DNA of 64,000 nucleotides, from assembly GCF_001039355.2 (NCBI RefSeq), contig NW_019774736.1, forward strand, positions 906,542 through 970,541, given 5' to 3'. Below, one piece after another: positions 34,401 through 45,400 of this stretch. Position numbers and translations under genes: made by a program. A model generated the notes under the pieces. It worked only from the letters and a program-made list of their open reading frames with translations. It was not told the DNA's origin and did not search any database. Positions within the stretch are counted from its first letter, which is position 1, and every line of letters starts with the position of its first letter. The stretch comes from Lingula anatina (Eukaryota > Brachiopoda > Lingulata > Lingulida > Lingulidae).

Positions 34401-37400
34401 ACCTCCTGCCCAACCCCCTTGCTAACTACACGATCTGCAAAACATTGGCCATTCCTACAAACAATATTCAAACTCCTTTGCTGTAATCTAAGGGGAGGAG
34501 TTTCATTTACAATGATGTATTTTCATTAAATACAAGAATTTAGAGTGAAAATTCACTTTTTGAACAATATGTACAAAGAGCAAAGTATACACAACGCAAT
34601 ACCATATCTACTCAAGGATAATTCTCCATGCCCACCCTCCCGTCCCACAAAATCATGAACTCTTCAAACACTTCCCCTCCCCTCCCCCCAATGTGCTCTT
34701 ACAAGATCCTCCCTCCCCTGTCCATAACCCTGGTAAATATATATATATATATAAATAATTATGCTAGCACTAATGCCTGCAAAAGTGCAGAAGTTATGGC
34801 AACTGTGTCATGGATGCTTGTGGTGGAAAGTAAAGTTACAGAAGGAAGATACTGCCCAGTCATCCAACTGTTCCGCTTCATTTAGAACATGATCCACACT
34901 TGACTACACAGCATATGTACATCGATCAATAACCATGCTAAAAAGTTCTGCGCTGAATGCTAGTCAAGTTGAGTGATTAACTGCAGTGCAATGATATCAC
35001 ATTTCCATAATTTTTATGTCAAAAAATCTGGCTTCTTATCTCTTTTTCAAATGACCATGAAAGTCCAGATTGGAAAATGGTCAGTGCAGGAAGGAATGAC
35101 CACACCTTTAAGTAAAAGACTCATTCACTCAACATTTAAGTCTTTCTTAAACTTGGGTGTTCTTTGGCAGCGATTACAGGGATTTGTTCTCAGCTAAATC
35201 TCTGGTTGCCACTTCCATATTTCATCTCTGCCTCACTGCATATGTTATTAAAGTACCATGGCCCTGTGTGTCTGTGCTTTTACAGGTAACCTAGGTATTT
35301 TTCTTTTTAACCACAGTTTGTTGTAAGTTCTCCACACTCAACAATGATGGGACTAAAACATACTGAAAAATTGGTTTGACACTTGAACAAAGGGGGTCCA
35401 TTCCACTGTTGACTCACAGCCTTGGCTGTGAAACTAGTGCTATCTTGAGTTTAAATAATGTCTGTGAAAGCAGGCTGATATTAGCAAAGAGATGCATAAT
35501 AGCCACACTGAATGTTCTGTACTGTATTTGCTACTGTTGATGGAAGTGTGGGAGTCTTTCGTACTCTTGAAATGGGTTGTTCCTGTAATGAAATTACAAT
35601 ATTCTTAATTCATTTGCAGCAATGATAAAAATTCAAATGGAGTTCACTTTAGCAATACATGTGTTATCAACTTATGCTAGGAACTGAAGTATAAAGCCGA
35701 GCCAAGCAAAAATATTTAAATATTCATATTACATCTTTTTATGATATCTGTTGGTCAATATTCTTTCTATTTAAATCAAATCAAGAAAGTTTTGTATTGA
35801 TAACTATGACACAAGTCTGGGGGCCTCACAGGATGCGGCTCAATGATAATTATCCCTGTATTACCTCTAGACTGTTATCAGACCACTCATCAACTGATTA
35901 ATTAACGCAAAATTTATTATGAAAAAACTATGCATGACACCATCTACATCAAAACCTAGGGTGAAAACTATCAAAATTGGAAAATTCACTTAACTTTTAC
36001 AATTTAATTTATTATTTAAAATAAAAAACTTCATTGTGCTTGCAAAATGCAAGTTGTAACTTACCTTGAGAACTTGTAGTGGTGAATTTGTGTTTTGTGG
36101 TCCCCAAAGTTGTTGTAGTTGTGGTGGGTGTGGTTGACGATGTTGTCGTTGGCGTTGTTGTTGTACTAACACTCTGGGTGGAAGTTGTGATTGCTGCAAA
36201 AAGAAAATTCTCATAAGATTGATCAAGTTGCTTAAACTTGAAATTTGAAAATGTTTCAGATGTTAATGTCTTACAGAAAAATTGTACACCTTTACTTTTT
36301 TCATATGCGAAATAATCACTATATTACAAACCATTTTTAACATACAAAATTAAATGCTTCAAAAATATGCCATTTCTCTAAATGGGATAGAGAGAGCATT
36401 GTGAAACTTTTTATTTCATAAATCAATCTTCCAAATCTTATAACAGACTTGACTATAAGTAATTGAAATTTTTGGGGTCCAGGAAAAAAATATCTTCAAG
36501 AAAATGCATAAACCCAAATGATACAGGGAAGTCACTCATGCACTGGCCTTAACTAACTAATACAGTTTCATGCACAATGACTTCAATGTCTCAGTATCAT
36601 TAATGGCAAAAATTCCACTAAAATAACAATAATGGGATGCTAAAAGATAACTGCTCTGTAACCTCCTCCAAAAGGAAACAGTTTAAAACTTAAAGGATAA
36701 AAAATTGCATAACAATAAAATAACTTTTAAAACTTAAAGGATAAAAAATTGCATAACAATAAGATAACTTTCTGATTTCATGGTTACAAATCTCCAATGG
36801 CCCAAAAATTAAAAATAAGATAAAATAATGTACATAATATAAATGATTCAAAAAGTCCATTGAATAGCAAAACAAAGAAAAATCTCAACATTCCATGGGC
36901 TTAAGTAATAAACCTGGATTCATTCTAAAAAAAATAGCCAGATAAAAACATAAAATACATAACAAAACAGCTTTTCCTATTAGCTTTTTTTTCCCTATAC
37001 TGTAACAACTTTGAGTTTCTAATATAATGTGGTAAGTAAAATAAGTGCTTGTTGGACTATCTGCTGCCCTATGTATGGGAGTTAGTGCTGGGTCGCATCA
37101 TGCAGAAAGGAGGGTTGTGTATGCTGACTGCAAGATAGTGTGATATTAGTTTAAGGAACCATTCATGGAAAAGGATTTGAGATGGGAGGAACCAATGAAA
37201 ATTTACAATTTGCATGTCATGTCTGTGCATAGCAAGTTCAAAAAAGCTTATAAATTTACTTTGCAGACATTTTTTCATTCCATTTACAGATTACAAGCAT
37301 TTCTTACATTAAACATAAAATACAAAATTTGAATCTGATAGAGATACAGAGATAACTATTTAACAAACCAATAGGAAGATTTAGAATAGAACCAATTCCA

Positions 37401-40400
37401 CGAATAGCCCCCTTCAGCTTTTGGAAAGGAAAAAGAGAAAAAACAAGCACAACAAGCATTTTGACCCAAAGATTACAATACAAATTCTAAAAATGGACAC
37501 AAAGATTTTGTAAAACCCAAGTTGTATTTCTCTGTTATCATATATTTTTGTGTGACAAAAGTTTTTCAGTTATTTTTCTACTTTTGGTGAATACATTTTT
37601 TCAAGGCCAAAAACCCAAAAAGTAAATGCAGAAAATAATGTGTAAAAAGTTTGGGTTTTACATTGTTGGTAGCAGGATGATTTCTATAAATACTTACGAC
37701 ATTTGCGATACTGTTGTGTGTTGGTACAGTGGGGAGACCCTGTAGAAGGTTAGTGAAGGGAGAATGACACATTTGAAAATAATCTGATAATATAAAAAGC
37801 TCTGAAAATTTCATCTAGTTGAAAACCAGTAGAAAACAGAAGCTCTGTAAATGTCACCTAGTTACAAACCCAAAGAAAAACCCAAATTAGTTATACAAGG
37901 CCTTGACTACTTAAAACCACACTCTGCCCAGAAAATTGCTCCAAAAACATGGTTTTATGAGATGCCTCATTTCTCTTTTAAAAGCTTGCATATAAAATAT
38001 TTCAAAACATTATTTTCTGAAGTGATTTGCCACAGATCAATGGTATATTGTATTTCTTTTTTTTTTTTGAGGGGAAGGGGGTTTCTGAAATTTTCTACAA
38101 ATTTGCAATCATGGCAAATTGCCTTTTGTGGTAAATTTATCAAGTGTTAGATGCATCTCATTTTTAACCATCCCACAGTGAAGTAAAGCAGTTAGCCGAG
38201 CCATAAGTGTATCACTCAGAGTTGAACTTAGTGATTTGTGTGTAGAGGAAGCTGCATATGCCAGTGACCTATATAGTATACGAGCTGTGAAAAGCAATTT
38301 AAAGAAAAACTATGCTAAGCCTAAATATCTTTTTGAAGAATAATCATTTTCACCATTTTATAAATTGTTCTAACCCACTAGATTTCAAAAAATATTCTAA
38401 TTTATTCTATCAAAAAGTGAGCTTCATCACATTTTATTCAAAACTAGTTATGCCAGTCATACATGTCTTTTTTAGTAGGTTATTTTTCCTGTCATTGCAA
38501 AATCTCACTATCTTTATTATTATCATTATTGATATTTGAAGAAAATATTGTCAAACTTCCTGAAGTTAAGTTTTTGTCTTTTTTGTCACTTTACTTGACC
38601 AATTTCCTTGCATCAATTCTTTTGTCACAAGAATATAAAATATATACCAAAAACAGCTTTAAAAAGCATTCAGATATCCATTTCAACATAACAGTCTCCT
38701 ACAGCTTTGCAGACTAAAATAACCCTGCAATTACTTTCAAACTTTTAATGTATGGTACAATTTTGGTTAAATATCTTCATTTTATGCATTTTGTCAAATA
38801 AATTGTTGATGCCTATTCAGAAATTTAGTTGTAACGCTCCTAAATATTCTTGTCTTATAAAGACATCTGACCTCAGAGCAACTTTCGTGCCTTCCACCAT
38901 AATTGAAAGGTCTGTGGTTTTATTGTTCTTGCAATGAGAAAAATAGCTCTCTTTACATTACCCTTAATAGTACCATGAACTCTTGGTTCTAAATCATTGT
39001 AATTTCAGTTAATTTAAAAGGGATATCCTTGTGTTCTATCTCACTAAATGCCAAAGCTAAATGTAAAAAATTATTTTGTTGAGTACTGCAGTTGAAAAAA
39101 AAGAGCATTTTCAAATATTCATAACTAAGAAAGGGGGGAAATATATTTTTCAATTTGAATGAAAAAATGCCAATATCTTAAATAACAAGACATCTGATGT
39201 GATCATACATCTGTACTTATCTATGGTACTTACTTGTAGATGAATCACAGCAAACTTTTAACATGATTTTCATGTTTTTCTCCCGACAAGCCCCTTGCCT
39301 GCGGTTATTTATGCCGGTCAAATTCCCGGTAGATGTGGCTAAAACTAAAATGTACAAAAACATTTAATCATACAAAAATAAAGATCATTTTAAAAATGCT
39401 GTAAAGAAGAAGATTATTTAAGGTGATTAGTAAGGCAGGGTGCTTGCTGGCCAAACCATGATATGCAGGGTGTTATCTTCAGCAATGGAAAATCCACACT
39501 TTTGTCAACAGAAATCTTACTTTTTATTTTCTATTTGACTACACTCACAAGGTGCCAAATTTAACAACAAGGTGCAATGTCAGGACATAAAAGTACTCCA
39601 ATGAACTGATGTAGATTCAAATTGAACAAGTATGTGGTTTCCATTTGCTGTTCTAAGGTGCTTGGTATATTGGAAGTGCTATAAGAAGTGGGTGTGCCGT
39701 GAATAGAAAGAAAGGAAAAGCTTTAAAAAAATACAAACAGAAAAAAAACATAAAACAAAATGATACAATATTGAAGAGAAATATAAAGGAAGATAAATAA
39801 CTTGGTGTGAAACATAACCTTCTATTTAAGGAGTGACTAGAAACTAAAGTTTGCTATCAAGCATTTACTTGTCATTCAGTGAAAGATGTATACCCTACTG
39901 TGCTAGAGAAAAAGAAAGCACAGATAAAAAATGTAACTAATCCTCAGAAAGCAACATATGTATTCTGAATTTAAATAACAAAAATAAGGTGATTTACAGT
40001 GAATAAAATATAAACACTCATGACCATTGATTATTAATTACACCACAAGGACATATTAGCTTCTAGTTAATATATTTTAGTTTTGTTAGATAATGAATGA
40101 CAAAACAAAACAAAATGGTTACATGAATAAAAGAGAAGCAATACTTAGAGTAAAACCAATTCCTGAGAAACAAACAGCAAAACAAGCATATCATGCACTA
40201 GTTGGCCCAACCCCAATTGTTTCAGTACACATCATGCAGCACATGCACAAGTACGGCACTTTTCATGCAGGTCAAGGTCATGGTAGGCCAAGGTCAAGGT
40301 CGGTAAATCAAACTTACTGATATAATAATAAGTCATTCCCTCGTTAAACTCTAAGGAGCCAGGGATGCCAGTATGCGGTAGTATTAACAGTGTGAAAAGA

Positions 40401-42472
40401 TCTGTCCTAGCAGGCCTGCTGCAGTTGATAATTTCTATACGGCGGGGTTCATTTTCAAATAATTTACACTCATCATATTCTTTTTTGGAAACCTGTAAAC
40501 AAAAACATGTCACAATTTATATTTCATCTAGAAAATTTCAACTTACTCAGGTAATAATATGTTTCCCCTGGGACAAACTGATATTCTGATTGAGGCAAAG
40601 GGGAAAAGGCTGTCATTATGATTGAATAAAAAGATTCAGATCCATAGGGCTGACTGCAATTGATGATCCAGGCATTTCTGTTGGCATTTAAGCTACAGCC
40701 ATCATATTCCTCCCTGGAAACCTGTAATATACAGCAGCAATATAATGAGGGAAAACAATCAAGTATCCATAATCACCCAACTCCCTTTTATCTGTGCTCA
40801 ATTAAATTTTTATAATTTTTGTCTGGTCAGAGAAGTATAACTGGAATGGAAATGAAAGTCCTAAAGGCTTATCATCTGATGTATATTAAGGAGCAGGCCA
40901 AAGGCTATGTGTGACATGCCAAAGTGAGGGGGGGGGGTCACCTGTGGAAATCCACAGAATAGCCTGTTAACTTGCGAGAAAACATAAGAAAAAACCTTTG
41001 GTTATCAGCTCTCTATTAATAAGGAGCAATGATAATGCTGGAAATCGTCCCATCCACTACGTTTCATTTCCATTCAAGTTTTACTCTATGGTCTGGCAGA
41101 GAGTAGAGCTAATATTTATCTCAAATCAAAAGTTCAATACTGCCTGTGATTAGTCAAGATTTTCTGGTTCATTCATATCTGTGATGATTCAAATTACTCG
41201 ACATGAAAAATCTTCTGAAATTTTAGAACCTTCTAAATATATGACAAATATCATCTTTCTTTTATATCTCCCCATTACCATCCCACCCAACTTTTCTTAT
41301 TAACTGATTTCTTCAATTACTCATTTTATTTCAGTTTTTATTTCAATCAATCATCTATTCACATGGTATAAGAACGGAACACATTTATATCCAGGTGCTC
41401 AATGAATTGGCTGGGTTTGGCTATGCTGAAATGAAGAAAATTATTAGACACTACCTTTGAATGGTTTATTTACTAAAGGTGTTTCTTACATAGTGTATTT
41501 CTCATTAAACACCTATTGAAAACTTTTCCTCATGCTTGGTGCATTTCCTGCAAGGCTATTTCTTGCCTCTGTTCCTTCCCATGCTGATAAGATCAGCCTG
41601 CCTCTGCTTAGAGCAGGCAGAGCTATGAGTGCCATGACACAACCCCATCAGTGCATTGTGTTCCTTTCTTTCAATTGGAAACCACAATAAGGAAACCATT
41701 CACCAGGTGGGGGCCGAATTATATAATAAAAGAAACCAACTTGCTCATAGTAATCCAACAGCACTGTTTTCATATTATCACCCACTGATTGCTACTTAAT
41801 ATATTATTAATTCTTGCTCTGTGATTTGCAATTGATTGCCATCCCACTGAGAGTAACTGTACATAATTCATTAACACTGTACTTAAATTACAATGCCACT
41901 GAGTTTAAGCAGACATACATCAATCATGTTCTCTTCTGAAATGAAGTTATTTAGAAGTAAGTGTTCATCTTTTTATCCACTAAATTGCAAATCTGTTACT
42001 TTTGCATTTCTAGAGTTTTACAATAATTTGATGGATTTATTCAACAGACCTGTAAAATAACACACATCCATCACTTTCTTCAAAATAACTGCAATTTCAT
42101 TTGAACTCAGAAAGGCTAAAATCTTTTATAGGATATGATACAAAAAGCAACTGCATTATGGGCACTTTGCATGATTATTAGATATATTTCATTTATAAAA
42201 TATGGAATCTACTTTCACTTGAATTCTTTTAAACCAGTTGTCTCAAACCTAAATCATGACTGATTTAGAAAAAATAAAGAGTTTTAAAAATTCTTTAAAA
42301 GTAGGGACAACATACATCAAAAGTAAAAGCTATAAAAAGTTGACTTACTTGATAAATCACATAATATGCATCATTTGGATCTGTAATGGTGGAAGTGTAT
42401 TTAGGGCAATGAAAGTCCACTACATCATTGATCCTTACTTCTATCACATGATCATTGTTACTAGTCTGGAAT
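30475..42472 (-). CDS. Ephrin (Eph-receptor ligand), 5' exon missing
   Basis: Minus-strand exons, 5' to 3': 42,472-42,349; 40,721-40,547 or 40,492-40,318 (alternatives); 39,338-39,234; 37,739-37,698; 36,193-36,065; 30,533-30,475. All junction phases agree. The protein reads FQTSNNDHVIEVRINDVV, DFHCPKY, then VS(K/R)(K/E)EYD.C, NCS and FNEG..YYY or VPGE.YYY. It continues with QGACREKNMKIMLKV. These are the ephrin-fold hallmarks: CPHY, EY..C, C.RP, F.PG..YY and C....MKI..KV. All four conserved disulfide cysteines are present. A Thr-rich stalk and a short hydrophobic C-terminus of GPI-signal type follow. Ephrins are membrane-tethered contact guidance ligands for Eph receptor tyrosine kinases. The signal-peptide exon must end in phase 2 and was not found with confidence. 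Fold identity is near certain; the last exon is less so. Confidence 0.88.
30534..36064 (-). other. Putative last intron of the ephrin gene, no other gene seen
   Basis: 5.5 kb of AT-rich DNA with short microsatellites (ATTT near 31,469; TA near 34,738). Scattered open frames here lack similarity or splice support. Confidence 0.45.
31469..31498. repeat. (ATTT)n microsatellite
   Basis: About seven ATTT units inside the putative last ephrin intron. Confidence 0.9.
36065..36193 (-). CDS. Ephrin Thr-rich stalk exon
   Basis: A 129-nt phase 1-1 exon with acceptor CTTTTTGCAG and donor GTAAGTTAC. It encodes ITTSTQSVSTTTTPTTTSST, then a further run of Thr and KFTTTSSQ, a mucin-like O-glycosylation stalk. 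The same DNA in another frame would read as Gln/Arg-rich. The phase dictated by the neighbouring ephrin exon selects the Thr frame. It links the ligand fold to the membrane anchor. Confidence 0.72.
36682..36769. repeat. 44-bp tandem duplication
   Basis: TTTAAAACTTAAAGGATAAA and following bases are repeated once with period 44 and almost no differences. It lies inside an ephrin intron. Near identity suggests a recent slippage or duplication event. Confidence 0.85.
37698..37739 (-). CDS. Ephrin stalk microexon (42 nt), probable cassette
   Basis: It is bounded by a strong acceptor (CTCCCTTCACTAACCTTCTACAG, with a CTAAC branch-point-like site) and a GTAAGTATT donor. It is phase 1-1 and encodes SPHCTNTQQYRKC in the frame required by the flanking exons. 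Its length is a multiple of three, so it can be included or skipped. It would add two cysteines to the stalk. Confidence 0.6.
39234..39338 (-). CDS. Ephrin exon: C-terminal end of the ligand fold
   Basis: A 105-nt exon, phase 1 in and out, with a GTAAGT donor. It encodes TSTGNLTGINNRRQGACREK, then NMKIMLKVCCDSST. This corresponds to STSNG....N..GG.CQTRAMKI.MKV of ephrin-B proteins and supplies the fourth conserved cysteine. An N-glycosylation sequon (NLT) is present. The CC pair after the fold is unusual. Confidence 0.87.
40192..40269 (-). promoter_or_regulatory. Cluster of four UGCAUG (Rbfox-type) intronic splicing motifs
   Basis: Read on the transcribed minus strand, UGCAUG occurs at 40,269-40,264, 40,247-40,242, 40,238-40,233 and 40,197-40,192. 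These lie 48, 70, 79 and 120 nt after the donor boundary of alternative exon a. UGCAUG is the binding site of Rbfox proteins, which promote inclusion of the exon upstream of their site. A hexamer is expected about 0.03 times in this length by chance. I saw none in the introns flanking alternative b. Confidence 0.7.
40318..40492 (-). CDS. Ephrin core exon, alternative a (distal)
   Basis: A 175-nt exon after the acceptor TTTTTGTTTACAG, with a GTAAGT donor and the same phases as alternative b. It encodes VSKKEYDECKLFENEPRR, then IINCSRPARTDLFTLLI, PHTGIPGSLEFNEG and TYYYI. The fold cysteines and the YYY end are kept. The loop corresponding to FSPLPQS is replaced by LPHTGIPG and the surface is much more charged. 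It is open throughout with strong splice sites, so it is not a decaying pseudo-exon. Confidence 0.87.
40493..40546 (-). other. 54-nt intron between the duplicated ephrin exons
   Basis: It starts with GTAAGTTG and ends with GTTTTTGTTTACAG. A possible branch-point A (TTGTGAC) lies about 37 nt from the 5' splice site. That spacing would hinder simultaneous binding of U1 and U2 in most animals and so would prevent joining the two exons. Confidence 0.7.
40547..40721 (-). CDS. Ephrin core exon, alternative b (proximal)
   Basis: A 175-nt exon between a TATATTACAG acceptor and a GTAAGT donor, phase 0 in and phase 1 out. It encodes VSREEYDGCSLNANRN, then INCSQPYGSESFYSIIM, a FSPLP stretch and QFVPGETYYYL. 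It is the better match to canonical ephrins: EYDGC, the FSP of the EFSP loop, and F.PG..YY. This suggests it is the ancestral form. Its residues in the receptor-binding FSP loop differ from those of alternative a. Confidence 0.88.
42349..42472 (-). CDS. Ephrin exon: N-terminal part of the ligand fold
   Basis: A 124-nt exon. The acceptor is TTTTTCTCTTTGCAG and the donor GTAAGT. It enters with one base completing a codon and leaves in phase 0 after VIYQ. It encodes HVIEVRINDVVDFHCPKY, matching the ephrin (I/V).V.(I/L).D..D..CP.Y strand-and-cysteine block, and ends at YYVIYQ, equivalent to YVLYMV in vertebrate ephrins. Both alternative exons downstream start in phase 0 and can follow it directly. 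Confidence 0.88.
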
Positions 42473-45400
42473 CTGCAAAGAGAAAAATGATCCAGATATA
42501 ATTTCATCAAAAGCAGTGACGTTTTACATAACTCTTTTAATTGACCCAGCCAACTATATTTGTACTTGTATGAACATCCTTATTCAAAAGCTTAATATGA
42601 TAGTTTATAAAAGTACATAATAGTACATGCACAGTCACGAAAGTTTATATTGAAGAGAACAATGAACAAAGGGAACAATTCAATAAACAACATATATGCA
42701 TTATAATGTTCACTTGTTAGCAGCACACTGCATTTATAATATCATTTGATAAAGAGAAAAAAACAACAAATATCAGTTTTTCAGATTTCTATCACTAATT
42801 CATTTAAATACTGATTAGCATAATTTTTGAGTGAAGCCAAATTCTGTCAATAGGTGTCAGCACTAACAGTTCAGCCTTTATGTCAGTTTTATTGGCTTTT
42901 ATTTTACCATAATGTAGAATCCATAACCCAATATTTAGACTTAATTAAGCAATTGTGGTTACAAAAATTACAGGAAATGCAATTGTAATGCCATTGTCTT
43001 GAACACTACTTATTGCCATCCTAAATAACACCGAAAAGGAAGCAGTAAAGGAAACCCCTTGGATTCTTTATAAGAGGGAGTAGAGAACTTTTTCTGGTGA
43101 GAGAATATCACATTCAACCATTAAACCTTTCATCAATATCACTAAGATATTATCAAAACTGATCATTGCATAAGAGAAAAATGTCTCACAACTTTTCTGG
43201 GTACAAGCGCCTACCTAGCATAACAGTCAGGCTATCAGTTCAATCTTTTCCTTCCGGCTATTTTGCTAAAGACACCCATTTATTCTTCAGTTAAAGAATA
43301 AGGCCTATACTTATGTGCATTATAAGTGCCTGATATGCTGCATGCTATCTAGCTATTCATAATTCGCCTCTTCAATGACCAGTTTAATATTTTAATGTTA
43401 ACACATTTTGGCCTATAGCTATGGAAACTGTCCAAAGACAACCATTCGGCTGCCCAGTGTCCATGTCTAACTGGACACTTTTAGTGGTGGGCTGAAGAAA
43501 TATAAGAGCAGGAGACAGAATGTCCATTCTACAAAACTAAAGGCCAACTTGTTTATCTAAATATATTCAAACTGTAGACATCTGGATTTAGGACAATATC
43601 TCCCAGTTTGAGCTTTCAAATTTGGCGAGGGGCTCGTGTATCTAAATTGGCCACAGGCAAAAGTTACTGTTATGTGAAATGCATTCAAGCTGCAACAAAA
43701 ACCCATACAGGTGATGCAGCTTCAAATTTCAAATCATTACAGAGACCAAGTATTATTCTATTTTCTTGGTCATGTACCCTATGACCTCTCAAACAAACCG
43801 GTTGAATGGATCCAGCTTTGAATTCAACATGGAGGACAAACAATCTGTATTTGTGGTCAGTAATTTGCCCAAACAGGATAGAAACACTGTTTCTGTAAGC
43901 CATGTTCCACAAAGGATTTGTATTGACCCTGGACAACCACCTTTCTGACACCTTCCACCATCTTTTGCAAAAAAAAAAACCCAGAGAAAGTTTAACCAAT
44001 AGTCTCACAAGGGAGCAGAATGTTCTGCCGAAAATTGGATAACATACCTAGTTGCCTTTCACTATCTAACCACAAGAAATGGGCCCAATGTTGCAGGATT
44101 TTTTAGCACTCCATGCAAAAACAAGCAGTCAAAGCTGAAGTTAATACTATTTGACTGTTTGATCCCCAGCCCCTGATCTCATACATGTAACCCTGCTGAC
44201 CTGTCTAAAGAGTCTTACAACTAGCTGCTGCGTGTGGGGGACAATGGATCTAGGGATGACCTTCTCAAAACTTCGCCCTTTACACTTCTCTGCATAGCCA
44301 ACCCATTTGAAAAAGTTAAAACTGCTCATTTAAATAAGCAAATATTTCTTCTTGAATTAATTGTAAAAATTAATCAAATCTGGCATATATTTCTTTCTTG
44401 TATGCAAAATTGGTGGGAGCTATATGAACATTTTGTTCCAATTGTTGTCATACGCTTTCAAAGTAATAAGACATTCTTCATATACAGCAGCATGTAAAAT
44501 ACACTGAATCGTTTTATGTTAAAATTTCAGTGAAAATGAAAGAATATAAGTTTTGCACTGGTAAAATATCTGAGGTGGAAACATTACTGTGCTGGCCTTT
44601 GTAATTTCCTTGTTATCTACCAAATCTAATAAACCTATTATAATAGTCTTGGGAAGATGAGTCAAATGTTCTAAGTGACCAACTTGAAGAATATCATTCC
44701 TCCTTCCCCTTCTCAAATCCCAATTTCAATGTATTTTTGTATCTTTCAATATTTAAATCATCTAAAAGTTGACCATGTTATATATAAGCAGCCTCATTCC
44801 AACCAAACTCACTCCAGTATTGACGCCTTCTACATTAAAGACACTACATACCAAACCATATGCATATGTGATGGGAATAATAAACCTTCTGTTTTTAATC
44901 AATTAATATTCAGATCACTTTACCACCTAAAATATCCTAAGTGGTTAACCATAAAACTCCTTGAAGCAAATCTGTACCTTATCCCTTTGGCCAGAATTGA
45001 TAAGTGAAATTTATGGGGCTTGAAAATACCATGGCACTGGCTATTATCAACTTAGATAACACAATTACCAGTACCATGATGACTGTAATCATATTCTGTC
45101 CACAAAGATGCATCTGAGAGGTTGCAATTACAAGACAGCAGGGTCTAATGATCACTGATTACAGAACCTAAAGTCATTTATTTTAATGAGGTCTGTAACA
45201 TATGGTCGACCTCTCAGCCTGGAATTTATTTACTCCTTATGTTTTTGAGAGTGACAGAAAATTCTATCTGTTAATAACCATGTTGTTTATGACTGATATG
45301 TGTCTGAATATAACATATGACAGCTTTCAATTCCATTTAGTTAACAACAATGGAATTTGATGTATATACAATTCATTTAGAAACTATCCAGAAATATAAA

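Noticed and set aside
36000-36226. Gln/Arg/Pro-rich frame on the minus strand
   Set aside because: It is the wrong frame of the ephrin Thr-rich exon. Splice phase from the flanking ephrin exons selects the Thr frame.
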